Shown: positions 7,677 through 16,519, counted from the stretch's first letter. The stretch is 26,860 nt of DNA from UBA647 sp964400545 (GCA_964400545.1 CAYNUG010000015.1:1-26860); one strand, 5' to 3'. Numbers and translations are program-made. The notes: generated by a model not told the origin, from the sequence alone.

Positions 7677-9173
7677 ATGGCAAAAAAAAAATATATTCTT
7701 GCTCTTGACCAGGGGACTACAAGTTCACGTGCAATAATTTTCAATAAAAGAGGAGAAATTGCCGGAACTTCTCAGAAAGAATTTCGTCAGATATATCCCA
7801 GACCTGGCTGGGTTGAACATGATCCAATGGAAATATGGGGAACACAGATGGGTGTAGCGAAAGAGGCACTGGAATCGAGTTTCATTGAAATTGAAGATAT
7901 CGAATCGGTAGGGATCACAAATCAGAGGGAAACCACCGTAGTCTGGGAGAGAAGAACCGGAAAGCCTGTCTGTAATGCCATTGTGTGGCAATGCCGCAGG
8001 ACAGCGGATATTTGCAAGGAGCTGTCCGGAGATAAAGATTTTAACGATTATGTTGAGGATAATACAGGACTTGTTATTGATGCCTATTTTTCGGCAACAA
8101 AAGTGAAGTGGATACTTGATAATATTAAAGGTGCCAGAAAGAAGGCGGAGAAAGGAGACCTGTTGTTCGGGACAATAGATACGTGGATCCTGTGGAATCT
8201 TACTGAAGGCAAGACTCATGCAACAGATTTTTCAAATGCTTCCCGTACCATGATGTTCAATATAAAAAAACTCGAGTGGGACAGGGAGATCTTGAAAAAG
8301 CTGGATATTCCTTTAAATATGCTTCCGTCTGTAATGCCATCCAGCGGAATTTATGGTTACACCTCTGCGGATATTCTTGGAAGGTCAGTTCCTGTTTCCG
8401 GTATTGCGGGTGATCAGCAGGCTGCAATGTTCGGTCAGGCCTGTTTTAAAAAAGGGATGGTAAAAAATACATATGGAACAGGATGTTTTATGTTAATGAA
8501 TACCGGGGATAAATTGGTGCGATCGAAAAATAAATTACTTACAACTATTGCCTGGGGGTTGGATGGCAGTATCGAATATGCTCTGGAAGGGAGCGTTTTT
8601 ATCGCCGGAGCATCTGTCCAGTGGCTGCGGGATGAGATAAAACTTATTCGTGAAGCATCAGAAAGTGAAGATTTTGCTATAAAAGTAAGTGATACGGGCG
8701 GTGTTTATGTTGTACCTGCATTTACCGGTCTGGGAGCGCCATACTGGGATATGGGGGCAAAGGGTATTATAACTGGAATAACAAGGGGGACTAACAATAA
8801 TCATATTATAAGAGCTACACTGGAGTCTATTGCGTATCAGACGAGAGATATACTTGAAGCGATGAAAGATGATTCCGGGATCGGCATTAAGGTTCTTAAG
8901 GTAGATGGTGGTGCATCATGGAATAATTTCCTTATGAACTTCCAAGCTGATATCCTCGGGGTCAAAACACTCCGTCCTTCCGTTGTAGAGACTACTGCTC
9001 TAGGCGCTGCATATCTTGCCGGTCTTGCTGTTGGCTATTGGAAAGATAAAGATGAAATTGAAAAGAACTGGAAATGTTCCAGGACATTCTCGCCAAAAAT
9101 GAACAGAAAAAAAAGAGAAGAACTTTACGATGGATGGAAAGAAGCGGTGAAGAGGTCATTTAGTTCGATCTGA
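7677..9173 (+). CDS. glpK: Glycerol kinase
   Basis: Phosphorylates glycerol with ATP to sn-glycerol 3-phosphate, for catabolism or for phospholipid synthesis. It has 498 residues, the usual length, and is FGGY-family throughout: ALDQGTTSSRAIIF (phosphate loop) at the N-terminus, GITNQRETTVVW (glycerol-binding Arg-Glu), WQCRRT, ATDFSNASRTMM, GIAGDQQAAMFGQ (catalytic Asp) and TYGTGCFMLMNTG. The ATG is preceded by CAGGAGG. glpF and glpD are not in the window. The downstream lipase-like gene at 9485 could supply glycerol from acylglycerols, which would make a small lipid-use group with the thioesterase at 11653; that grouping is inference. Confidence 0.97.
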   Translation: MAKKKYILALDQGTTSSRAIIFNKRGEIAGTSQKEFRQIYPRPGWVEHDPMEIWGTQMGVAKEALESSFIEIEDIESVGITNQRETTVVWERRTGKPVCNAIVWQCRRTADICKELSGDKDFNDYVEDNTGLVIDAYFSATKVKWILDNIKGARKKAEKGDLLFGTIDTWILWNLTEGKTHATDFSNASRTMMFNIKKLEWDREILKKLDIPLNMLPSVMPSSGIYGYTSADILGRSVPVSGIAGDQQAAMFGQACFKKGMVKNTYGTGCFMLMNTGDKLVRSKNKLLTTIAWGLDGSIEYALEGSVFIAGASVQWLRDEIKLIREASESEDFAIKVSDTGGVYVVPAFTGLGAPYWDMGAKGIITGITRGTNNNHIIRATLESIAYQTRDILEAMKDDSGIGIKVLKVDGGASWNNFLMNFQADILGVKTLRPSVVETTALGAAYLAGLAVGYWKDKDEIEKNWKCSRTFSPKMNRKKREELYDGWKEAVKRSFSSI

Positions 9174-9177
9174 TATT

Positions 9178-9447
9178 ATGAAGAAAATAAGCATTGCAGA
9201 TCAGGAATTGAGTCTGATCAGGGGAAAACAGGATAATAGCAAAATTCAAAATTATGGAGTAGAATTGTATACAGACGATCTTTTAAATGAGAAAGCATTA
9301 TTTTTTGTGTCGGTTTGTACTGCGAGATCGGAAAAAGATGTTGCTACAGCATCAGCAAAAAGATTTGTTACTAATGGTCTTGTTATAATTGGAGAAGTTG
9401 TTAATAAGGAAGAGTACAATAAATTGATATTGGGAGAATTCAAGTAA
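9178..9447 (+). CDS. Small protein of unknown function after glpK
   Basis: An 89-residue protein that I do not recognise. It starts 4 bases after the glpK stop with only a weak ribosome binding site, so it is probably translated by reinitiation. The sequence has a mixed alpha/beta look: a hydrophobic strand ALFFVSVCTA, a helix ARSEKDVATASAKRFV and a strand GLVIIGEVV. No signal peptide, membrane helix or metal motif is seen. The close spacing suggests a role linked to glycerol kinase or simply to the transcript; nothing more can be said. Confidence 0.65.
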   Translation: MKKISIADQELSLIRGKQDNSKIQNYGVELYTDDLLNEKALFFVSVCTARSEKDVATASAKRFVTNGLVIIGEVVNKEEYNKLILGEFK

Positions 9448-9484
9448 AATAATATTGGAAGTCTGATCGAGTAAAGGAGGCAAT

Positions 9485-10420
9485 ATGTCTGAAGATGAAT
9501 TTATGATAGAAGCTGCGGATAAAAAGAAGATATTTATTTACCGGTGGTTGCCTGGAATGAGAGAACCTCTCAAATGTATTATCCAAATTGCTCATGGTAT
9601 GGCGGAACATGCAGCTCGTTACAGAGGATTTGCTAAATATTTGAATTCTATTGGTATCGGTGTTTATGCGAATGATCACAGGGGGCACGGAAAAACTGCA
9701 GGAAATATAGAAGATGTTGGATATTTTGCTGATGAATCAGGATGGGATATTGTTACAGATGATATGTTTCAGCTTACTGAAAGGATAAGGCGAACGCACC
9801 CTGAGGTCCCGGTTTTTCTTCTGGGGCATAGTATGGGCTCTTTTTTAGTACGGGATTATATTTCCCGCAGTGAAAGTTCTGTAGATGGTGCGATATTAAG
9901 CGGTACTGCCGGTGATCCCGGAATAATGGGAAATATAGGGATCATGATTGCAAAAGTTTCCTGCATGCTAAAAGGAAGTAGAACTCCGAACAAACTTCTT
10001 GATAAATTATCATTTGGATCTTTCAATAAAAAATTCAAACCCGAAAGAACAAAATTTGACTGGTTAAGCCGGGATGAGAGTGTTGTTGACAAGTACGTTG
10101 GGGATGAGTATTGTGGGGGAGTTTTCTCGTCGGGTTTTTTTCTTGATCTTTTTCAGGGGATCAAAAAAGTAAACAAAAAGGAGAATGTAGATCGTATCCG
10201 TAAGGATTTTCCAATATTGTTCTTTTCAGGTGAGGATGATCCGGTCGGAAATTTCTCCAAAGGCGTAATGAAAGTTGTAAAGCTGTTTAAAAAAATGGGG
10301 ATCGAAGATCTTGACTACAAGTTTTACAAGAAAGGAAGGCATGAAATGCTGAATGAAATAAATAAAGATGAAGTATACGCTGATATTTCTGCATGGATAA
10401 GTAGTAAACTGGAAAGTTAA
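9485..10420 (+). CDS. Alpha/beta hydrolase, monoacylglycerol lipase / lysophospholipase type
   Basis: Serine hydrolase of the Hydrolase_4 (PldB, monoglyceride lipase) group, predicted to cleave monoacylglycerol or lysophospholipid esters. The 311 residues contain HGMAEHAARY (37-46, oxyanion region), NDHRGHGKT (63-71), the nucleophile elbow GHSMGS with Ser116, the acid in GEDDPVG (Asp252), and His286 in KGRHEM. The catalytic triad is thus complete and correctly spaced. There is no signal peptide. The ATG follows a consensus AAAGGAGG. It lies downstream of glpK, which fits release of glycerol, but the true substrate cannot be read from the sequence. Confidence 0.9.
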   Translation: MSEDEFMIEAADKKKIFIYRWLPGMREPLKCIIQIAHGMAEHAARYRGFAKYLNSIGIGVYANDHRGHGKTAGNIEDVGYFADESGWDIVTDDMFQLTERIRRTHPEVPVFLLGHSMGSFLVRDYISRSESSVDGAILSGTAGDPGIMGNIGIMIAKVSCMLKGSRTPNKLLDKLSFGSFNKKFKPERTKFDWLSRDESVVDKYVGDEYCGGVFSSGFFLDLFQGIKKVNKKENVDRIRKDFPILFFSGEDDPVGNFSKGVMKVVKLFKKMGIEDLDYKFYKKGRHEMLNEINKDEVYADISAWISSKLES

Positions 10421-10425
10421 CAATA

Positions 10426-11073
10426 GTGAAGAGTGAGATTTGTTTGCTTTGCAGATCGTCAGACACTTGTATCTATTCATTTGATAAAAAAAGAGAGTTT
10501 TTTTTGTGTAAACACTGTGGGCTTGTGTTTGTCCCTGAGCGGTATCATTATACTGAAAAAGAAGAAAAATCCAGATATGATCTTCACCGGAATTCTCCCG
10601 ATAATAAAGGATATGTTGAGTTCCTTAACAGATTCTTTCTTCAAATAAAGAAAAGAACAGATAAAGGTAGAGATGTGCTTGATTTCGGTTCCGGACCCGA
10701 CCCGGTCCTTTCGGAGATATTTGAAGATAACGGATATAATGTTTCTTCTTATGATATTTTCTATGCTCCAGATAATTCAGTTCTGAAAAAAAAATTCGAT
10801 CTTATTTCAATGGTAGAGGTTGCCGAACATCTTAGAGATCCGGAAGGTATTATGAACATGCTGTGGGGATGCCTGAATCCGGGTGGTATGATCGGTATTA
10901 TGACAAAATTTCTTCCTGAAAAGAGCACTGAATTCGTAGGCTGGAGTTACAAGAATGATCCTACGCATATCTGCTTTTATTCGAAAAGATCATTCAGCTA
11001 TGTATCAAATCGTCTTAATACAGAACCGATCTTTGCTGCTGATGATATTGTATTGATGTGTAAGTCCGAATGA
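10426..11073 (+). CDS. SAM-dependent methyltransferase with N-terminal zinc knuckle
   Basis: Class I methyltransferase (Methyltransf_23-like) of 215 residues. The N-terminus carries a CxxC...CxxC metal site (Cys6, 9, 28, 31), followed by DVLDFGSGPDPVL (83-95; SAM-binding motif I), an acidic Asp110 at the end of the next strand, and MVEVAEHLRDPEG (129-141), typical of this family. It starts with GTG at 10426, five bases after the hydrolase stop; GGAAAG lies upstream. Enzymes of this layout methylate varied small molecules or sugars; the substrate is unknown. It shares the zinc-ribbon habit of many proteins in this window. Confidence 0.85.
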   Translation: MKSEICLLCRSSDTCIYSFDKKREFFLCKHCGLVFVPERYHYTEKEEKSRYDLHRNSPDNKGYVEFLNRFFLQIKKRTDKGRDVLDFGSGPDPVLSEIFEDNGYNVSSYDIFYAPDNSVLKKKFDLISMVEVAEHLRDPEGIMNMLWGCLNPGGMIGIMTKFLPEKSTEFVGWSYKNDPTHICFYSKRSFSYVSNRLNTEPIFAADDIVLMCKSE

Positions 11074-11109
11074 TATATCCTTTATATTCCGGATTGATAG
11101 TGAGAAATA

Positions 11110-11586
11110 ATGAAAAATTATTTGATTGACGAATTTTCATGGGTAGTAGAGGATAAATTGGGGGGAATGCCATATCCTGGTTTGTTCTATCCGGCAGATG
11201 ATATGCGGTTGCTGTCCGATATGGGGATAACTCTTCTTGTTACTCTGACAATGGAGAAACCGCCTGAAATGTTCAAAGGGACAGGTATAAGAACTGTTCA
11301 TTTTCCTGTGAGAGATTTTCATGCTCCAACTGTTAAGCAGCTATATGAATTCTCACTTACCGTGGAAGAAGAGATGCAGAAAGGAGGAAAGATCGCCGTT
11401 CACTGTTATGCTGGAATGGGACGTACCGGAACATTTCTCTCTTCCTGGTTTGTTTATAAAGGATCGGATCCCGATGATGCGATCGGACATGTTAGATCCC
11501 TTCGTCCGGGTTCGATAGAGACAGACGAACAGGAAGAATCTGTAAGGGATTTTTACCGATATTTGAAGAACAAATGTTCAGATTGA
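11110..11586 (+). CDS. Dual-specificity/tyrosine protein phosphatase
   Basis: A 158-residue cysteine-dependent phosphatase. The signature HCYAGMGRTG places the nucleophile at Cys99 and the phosphate-binding Arg at 105; Asp69 in VRDFHAP is the likely general acid. The LRPGSIET segment near the C-terminus is also typical of small atypical DUSPs (DUSP23-like) and related bacterial enzymes. It may remove phosphate from proteins, or from another phosphoester such as an inositide. A Ser/Thr kinase is encoded at the right edge of the window, but no link between the two is shown. The ribosome binding site (GTGAG) is weak. The gene follows the methyltransferase by 36 bases on the same strand. Confidence 0.88.
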   Translation: MKNYLIDEFSWVVEDKLGGMPYPGLFYPADDMRLLSDMGITLLVTLTMEKPPEMFKGTGIRTVHFPVRDFHAPTVKQLYEFSLTVEEEMQKGGKIAVHCYAGMGRTGTFLSSWFVYKGSDPDDAIGHVRSLRPGSIETDEQEESVRDFYRYLKNKCSD

Positions 11587-11652
11587 TGAACTCAACAGGA
11601 TAGACCTTGACAGGTTTATGTGGATGTAGAGAATGATAAAGGAGTGATGATG

Positions 11653-12096
11653 ATGAATGATGATATTCCCGAAAATGTAAGACGGATATTTGAAAAAAGA
11701 ATTGCGGGAATGAAAGATAAAGTATTAGTGCCTCCCCCGGTGTTTGAAGCAATGCAAGGTGAATTCCTGACATTCAATGAGGAAGATGGTATCCTGGAGA
11801 ATAGATTCCCGGTTCTTAAAGAGCAATTAAATCCTTATGGAACAATGCAGGGAGGAATAATTGCAGCAGCAGTAGATAATACGATCGGACCTTTGAGCAT
11901 GCTCGTTGCTTCGCCGAATTTCACTCGGCATATGGAGTTGAAATACAGGAGAACTATATTACCCGAGGTGGAATTTGTTTATGTGACCGGAAAGCTGATA
12001 GAGCAGAAAGGCCGTCAACTTTTTTTTACTGCGAGTGTTCATGATAACAAAGGTCTTGAATATGCTTTTGCCAAATCAATGCACTGGATATTCTGA
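11653..12096 (+). CDS. Hot-dog fold thioesterase, PaaI / 4HBT type
   Basis: A 147-residue protein with the hot-dog core motif LNPYGTMQGGIIAAAVDN, where Asn, the GG pair and Asp form the active-site helix start; the usual HGG is QGG here, a known variation in this superfamily. It is predicted to hydrolyse an acyl-CoA thioester, substrate unknown. I chose the ATG at 11653, because GGAG at 11641-11644 is 8 bases upstream; the frame is open back to a GTG at 11620, and ATGs at 11647 and 11650 are alternatives. It is the last gene of the rightward run and converges on aroC after 65 bases, in which I see no convincing terminator. Confidence 0.85.
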   Translation: MNDDIPENVRRIFEKRIAGMKDKVLVPPPVFEAMQGEFLTFNEEDGILENRFPVLKEQLNPYGTMQGGIIAAAVDNTIGPLSMLVASPNFTRHMELKYRRTILPEVEFVYVTGKLIEQKGRQLFFTASVHDNKGLEYAFAKSMHWIF

Positions 12097-12161
12097 AAAG
12101 GCTCGGAGATAAATGCGTATGATTCTAGCATAGATTCTTATATTTTCCCGGCGAAAAAACC

Positions 12162-13481
12162 TTATTTACTCTTATTCATAGATTGGTATGCCAAGTGGTG
12201 CATGTATGAATCCAGGATCACCATTGCTGTATAGGCTTCTATTACCGGCCAGATCCTTGCCACTATGGTCGGGTCTCTTCTCGTTACTGCAGCAATATTT
12301 TTATTTTCCATGCTGATCTTATCAATTGTCTTCTGAGATTTTGCAATTGTAGGTGTTGGCTTGACCGTAACACGGGCGATAATATCCTGACCAGTGCTCA
12401 ATCCTCCGGTTATTCCTCCTGCATTATTTGATGAAAATACAGCGTTACCTTTTTCAGATCTAATCTGATCATTAGATTCAGAACCTTTCATGATCGCTGA
12501 TTTTAATCCCGACCCTATCTCTACAGCTTTTACCGCCCCGATATTCATCAATCCCCCAAGTTCACCATCAAGTTTTCTAAAAACAGGTTCACCAACACCG
12601 GCCGGAATTCCGGTTACAATGACTTCAATTATCCCGCCTGAAGAGTCACCCTCGAGAGCTATTTTTTTTATCTCTGCTGTCATTGCATTGGCTGTCTCAA
12701 GGTCTGGGCAGAACAATTCGGGATGAACACCGTATTCGTTTTTTATTTTGTCTTCATCATAACGTATTTTCGGTATTACAGGGATTCTTTTCTCGAGTTC
12801 AGACAGGACAACTGCTTTCTCAAAAAAGCGCATACCGTTCTTAAAAAGTTTATTAATAAAGATCTCCCTGTATACAGGATCTATTGCTTTCCTTGCCTCT
12901 CTGAATAGATTTGATTTTTTTTTGATTTCTTTGATGTTCATTTCGGGCATTGTGATTCCCGCGGCTTCTTTAATATAGGCAGTGACTGTTATTCCATGGT
13001 CTTTTAAAATCTTTTTAGCAATAACACCCGATGTGACTATGGTTGAAGTATATCGGCCGCTAAAGAATCCTGCGCCGATAGCATCGTCATTTTCACCGTA
13101 TTTTTTATAGGATGCATAGGAAGCATGGCCGGGGCGGGGTGTTCTGTTAGTGTTCCTGTATTGTTCTATATGTTCTAAATGTCTATCCACATTTGGGATC
13201 AGGATCACTAGCGGAGTTCCGTTGGTCAAACCCTCATTTGAGATTCCGGGCATTGTATCGGCGGCGTTTACTCCACTGAAAATTATCGGGACATCGGCTT
13301 CTCTTCTCGGAGAAGTAAGATCTCCCTGTCCGGGTTTTCTCAGCATCAGATCTTTGTATATCTCCTCTTCAGTGAAAAGATATCCGGGCGGAATTCCTTG
13401 TATATGAATGGCCAACCCCTCCTGGTATGATCCTCCTCCTACTGTGGTTTTAAATAAATTTCCATAACTGCATCCTAACAT
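12162..13481 (-). CDS. aroC: Chorismate synthase, divergent form
   Basis: Converts EPSP to chorismate using reduced FMN, the last step of the shikimate pathway. Family hallmarks are RPGHASYASYKKYG (His119 conserved), the second signature GFFSGRYTSTIVTSG, NNAGGITGGLSTGQ and KPTPTIAKSQ. Two features are odd. The first signature GESHG reads GGSYQEG (17-23), so its conserved histidine is missing, and the RHDP motif reads RRDP (401-404). It is 439 residues against about 350-390 in typical enzymes, with extra sequence in the middle (around 170-270). The ATG at 13481 has TAGGAG upstream. It is last in the aro operon, 36 bases after aroA. The remaining motifs and the context make AroC secure as a family; whether it is fully active is open. 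Confidence 0.88.
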   Translation of the reverse strand: MLGCSYGNLFKTTVGGGSYQEGLAIHIQGIPPGYLFTEEEIYKDLMLRKPGQGDLTSPRREADVPIIFSGVNAADTMPGISNEGLTNGTPLVILIPNVDRHLEHIEQYRNTNRTPRPGHASYASYKKYGENDDAIGAGFFSGRYTSTIVTSGVIAKKILKDHGITVTAYIKEAAGITMPEMNIKEIKKKSNLFREARKAIDPVYREIFINKLFKNGMRFFEKAVVLSELEKRIPVIPKIRYDEDKIKNEYGVHPELFCPDLETANAMTAEIKKIALEGDSSGGIIEVIVTGIPAGVGEPVFRKLDGELGGLMNIGAVKAVEIGSGLKSAIMKGSESNDQIRSEKGNAVFSSNNAGGITGGLSTGQDIIARVTVKPTPTIAKSQKTIDKISMENKNIAAVTRRDPTIVARIWPVIEAYTAMVILDSYMHHLAYQSMNKSK

Positions 13482-13517
13482 TTCAGTCTCCTAAAATTAT
13501 TTCTTGAGAATAATTCA

Positions 13518-14798
13518 TTATACAATACTTATGTCAACACCGAGTTTTCTAAAATCTGAAACGAATGATGGATAGGTCATATTAAGTGATCCGGCTCCAT
13601 TTTTTATCAAAGTTTCACCGGAAGCGATCATTCCTGCCAGACTTAGGGCCATTACTATTCTGTGATCATTGAACCCGTTCACTATCGTCCCTGTTAAATC
13701 ACTTTTTTCAATCACAAGTCCGTGATCCAATTCATATATTTGAGCCCCCATTTTTTTTAATTCTGAACAAATAACACTGATCCTGTCACTCTCTTTCAAT
13801 CTAGCCTGCTCCACATTAAGCAATCTGGTTTCTCCCTTTGCTGCACAGCCTGCAATAGCCAGAGCAGGAAGTGAGTCAGGGATATCATTCAGGTCAAGCA
13901 CCATTCCCTCGAGGTGACCCCCTTTCACGATAACTTTTTTTTTGTTTTGAACAATGGAGGTCCCCATTTTTTTCATTATGTTGAAAATTCGCTTGTCACC
14001 CTGCAAATCGTCAAAATCCAACCCATTTATCTCTATTTTCCCTCCTGTTATGGCTGCTGCAACAAGAGGAAATGTGGCAGAAGAAAAGTCACCTGATATA
14101 TCGATGGAAAAAGGAGTATAGGACTGCCCTCCTTTTATTACAAAATGTTTGAAATCTTTGTTTGTGTAATTAATTTTCTGTTCGTCCAGCCATTTGAGGG
14201 TCATCTCTACATATGGTTTTTCGTGAAGGTCAATAACATCGATCTCAGTATCTCCGACTGCCAAAGGGGAAGCCAGGAGAAGAGCTGTCAGGAATTGAGA
14301 GCTTATCCCGTCTATCATTGTTTTTCCTCCCCTCAAAGGACCTGAAATGGAAAGTGGTGCATGACCATCTTGCGAATCTACTGTGGCACCAATATCATAA
14401 AGAGCAGATAAGAGTGTCTGCATTGGTCTTCTTCGGATTGAGCTATCGCCGTCAAATTTGAAAGTATTTTTTGATATGGAGGCTATTGCGGTCAATATCC
14501 TTAAACTTGTCCCGGAATTTTCAACATTTATGACCTTGCTATATTTTTTGAATTTCCCTCCCGTTCCATTTAATTTTAGTATTGATTGCTCACCCGCTAT
14601 ATTTGTTGATGAAACCCCTAAATTTTCCAGCCCTTTCAGGCATGCTAAAGTGTCACCGGATAAAAGAGGTTTTTTTATAACTGATTCGCCCTTTGCAAGA
14701 CTACCTATTACCATCGCTCTGATCGTTTGTGATTTTGATCCGGGTATCGTAATTATTCCTTCGGGAATAGAAGAACGGATCTTCAGATTACCAGACAT
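13518..14798 (-). CDS. aroA: 3-phosphoshikimate 1-carboxyvinyltransferase (EPSP synthase)
   Basis: Joins shikimate 3-phosphate and phosphoenolpyruvate to EPSP. It has 426 residues, the usual length. Visible motifs are PGSKSQTIRAM (substrate-binding Lys and Ser), ENSGTSLRILTA (the PEP/glyphosate loop; the Gly is retained, and the Pro of E. coli P101 is not), DGDSSIRRRPMQ, IPDSLPALA (catalytic Asp), RLKESDRI (Glu and Arg of the active site) and GFNDHRIVMAL. Sequence alone does not decide glyphosate sensitivity. The start overlaps the end of aroE by 11 bases, so translation is probably coupled. Confidence 0.96.
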   Translation of the reverse strand: MSGNLKIRSSIPEGIITIPGSKSQTIRAMVIGSLAKGESVIKKPLLSGDTLACLKGLENLGVSSTNIAGEQSILKLNGTGGKFKKYSKVINVENSGTSLRILTAIASISKNTFKFDGDSSIRRRPMQTLLSALYDIGATVDSQDGHAPLSISGPLRGGKTMIDGISSQFLTALLLASPLAVGDTEIDVIDLHEKPYVEMTLKWLDEQKINYTNKDFKHFVIKGGQSYTPFSIDISGDFSSATFPLVAAAITGGKIEINGLDFDDLQGDKRIFNIMKKMGTSIVQNKKKVIVKGGHLEGMVLDLNDIPDSLPALAIAGCAAKGETRLLNVEQARLKESDRISVICSELKKMGAQIYELDHGLVIEKSDLTGTIVNGFNDHRIVMALSLAGMIASGETLIKNGAGSLNMTYPSFVSDFRKLGVDISIV

Positions 14799-15876
14799 AT
14801 TCTGTTTCCTCTACTATCCTTTCGGCTGTCTCTTCAGGTCTCTTTCTTGCCGGGATCACCATGTCTGAAAATTGAAACAAATATTTCTCTTTATTCATTT
14901 CTCCCGAAAACAAAAGAATTCTGAGTGGGGGGGCTTTTAACCCTGATATCATCTCCGTTTCCATGATCTCTTTGGGATCTGAGATTATTTTAATATCACT
15001 ATTTTTAAATTTATCTGTAAGTATATTTTTTACACTTTCGGCCAAATCCCTGTTTCCGAGCAAGATCAATTCAGAATAAGAGTATTTGTGTTTCTTGAGA
15101 GTGTCAGAAAGCTTTCCGGATTCTTTCTTTTTTATGTCTTGTCCGGTAAAAATCCTGAAAGCCGGAATTGCCTGGTTTAATAGCCATTTCTCACCCCTGA
15201 TCACTCTGCATCCGGCAGACAAAGCTGCCTTAATTATTGTCGAAGATCTGTAAGATGCATCAAAAACTGTGGTATTCTCCGAGAACCAATTACGTTTTAT
15301 TGATTCTGTTCCATCTGGAATGGTCGAAATGAATATATCACACTTGAGTATTTCTGATTGGAGTTTATCAAAAACTTCTGTTCTACAATTCATCTCACTT
15401 GAAATAATATATGCATTTTTGTATGTCCTGTTTACAATTGTGACAATTCCCCCCATCCGATTCAGAGCATAAACTGCTGCTCTTGCGGAGCTTCCGGCCC
15501 CGAGAACAAGACATTTTTTTCCGTTAATATCGATATTCTCTTCTCTTAGTGATTCCGATACACCGAAGTGGTCGGTATTATATCCGGCAACAATCCCATC
15601 TTTTTTTACTAGAGTATTAACTCCTTTTATCAAACCGGATGGCTCATCGATCTTTTGGGCAAAGGAGAGGATCCTATTTTTTAAAGGAGAAGTGACATTT
15701 ATTCCGGATATTTCGAGTCTTTTGAACATTTCCATTGCTTCATCTGCAGATCGGGCAGACAATCGGGAATAATATGAAGGAATAGACATGGATGAAAAAA
15801 GTTTATTGAAAATGAAAGGGCTTTTGCTGTGGAGTACTGGATAACCTGCTACTGCAAATAACTTTTTAATTATCAT
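14788..15876 (-). CDS. aroE: Shikimate dehydrogenase with an extra C-terminal domain
   Basis: Reduces 3-dehydroshikimate to shikimate with NADPH. Residues 1-250 form a full AroE: the shikimate-binding SKSP near 17-20, NVTSPLK with catalytic Lys66, NTDHFG with Asp102, the nucleotide loop LGAGSSARAA (125-134) with VNRT (148-151), and a degenerate form of the C-terminal Gln motif (LNQAIPAF, 233-240). The protein then continues for about 108 residues (255-362) where ordinary AroE (about 270-285 residues) stops. That part begins with ELILLGNRDLAES and ends with RPEETAERIVEE, which recalls the first and last segments of shikimate kinase but without a P-loop lysine. The extension runs in frame into the 11-base overlap with aroA, so it is not a sequencing artefact by appearance. 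The AroE call is secure; the extension's role is unknown. Confidence 0.94.
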   Translation of the reverse strand: MIIKKLFAVAGYPVLHSKSPFIFNKLFSSMSIPSYYSRLSARSADEAMEMFKRLEISGINVTSPLKNRILSFAQKIDEPSGLIKGVNTLVKKDGIVAGYNTDHFGVSESLREENIDINGKKCLVLGAGSSARAAVYALNRMGGIVTIVNRTYKNAYIISSEMNCRTEVFDKLQSEILKCDIFISTIPDGTESIKRNWFSENTTVFDASYRSSTIIKAALSAGCRVIRGEKWLLNQAIPAFRIFTGQDIKKKESGKLSDTLKKHKYSYSELILLGNRDLAESVKNILTDKFKNSDIKIISDPKEIMETEMISGLKAPPLRILLFSGEMNKEKYLFQFSDMVIPARKRPEETAERIVEETEYVW

Positions 15877-16519
15877 TTTTAATCAACGAAAAGATCTCAT
15901 CCAATTTGGATTTCGGGATCTGACCTTCTGCGGTTTCCATATCTTTGTTAATTGAAGCATATGTGAAAGGGGCTCCGAGTGAAAGAGCGGCAATTCTGGT
16001 TATTTTCCCTATGTCACCCATTCCGATTGCTATCAAGGGAGTGCCTCCAGGGGGTATCTCATTATAAAGGGATAAAAGGGCTGCATTGTCTCTTTCCGAT
16101 ATCGTTTTACAAGCTATCTTGACGATGTCTGCATTTTGCACGGAACAAAGTTTATATAAATTTCTTAACTCAGATATTGATGGGGTCATTTCATGATTGT
16201 GGTAGGAGATGATCAGTTTGGATTTATATTCTTGTACCGACCTGGAAATTAGTTCCAGAGTGTTGTTTCCCGCTTCTACTTCAATATCAATATAAGAGGC
16301 ACCGTAGCTGATGCATTTTATTAATTTATCGATTCTCTCTTTTTCACTGAACGTACCAGGTCTGCATGTTGCTATGGTATCTGGGGTAGAAGAAAAAATC
16401 GAAATGAGTTCGTCATCTGTGAAATCATTAAGATCAAGGCGAATTTCAACGAGATATTCCTCTTTAAGCAGATCTGCCAGACGGGAGTATTCTATTTGTC
16501 CTGCACTAATACATATCAT
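15866..16519 (-). CDS. aroD: 3-dehydroquinate dehydratase, type I
   Basis: Dehydrates 3-dehydroquinate to 3-dehydroshikimate through a Schiff base. The 217 residues are shorter than E. coli AroD (252) but contain the type I landmarks: EIRLDL at the start of the barrel (25-30), SYHNHE with His107, DIVKIA with the Schiff-base Lys134, TRIAALSLGAPFTYASI with Arg174, and AEGQI near the C-terminus. The ATG at 16519 lies inside the last codons of aroB (14-base overlap), and the gene overlaps aroE by 11 bases. Confidence 0.93.
   Translation of the reverse strand: MICISAGQIEYSRLADLLKEEYLVEIRLDLNDFTDDELISIFSSTPDTIATCRPGTFSEKERIDKLIKCISYGASYIDIEVEAGNNTLELISRSVQEYKSKLIISYHNHEMTPSISELRNLYKLCSVQNADIVKIACKTISERDNAALLSLYNEIPPGGTPLIAIGMGDIGKITRIAALSLGAPFTYASINKDMETAEGQIPKSKLDEIFSLIKNDN

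Noticed and set aside
12097..12161. Bidirectional terminator between the thioesterase gene and aroC.
   Set aside because: No hairpin with a useful stem could be found in the 65 bases.
13518..14798. Glyphosate resistance of the EPSP synthase from its Leu/Ile in place of Pro101.
   Set aside because: Substitutions near this loop vary naturally; the class and sensitivity cannot be judged from these residues alone.
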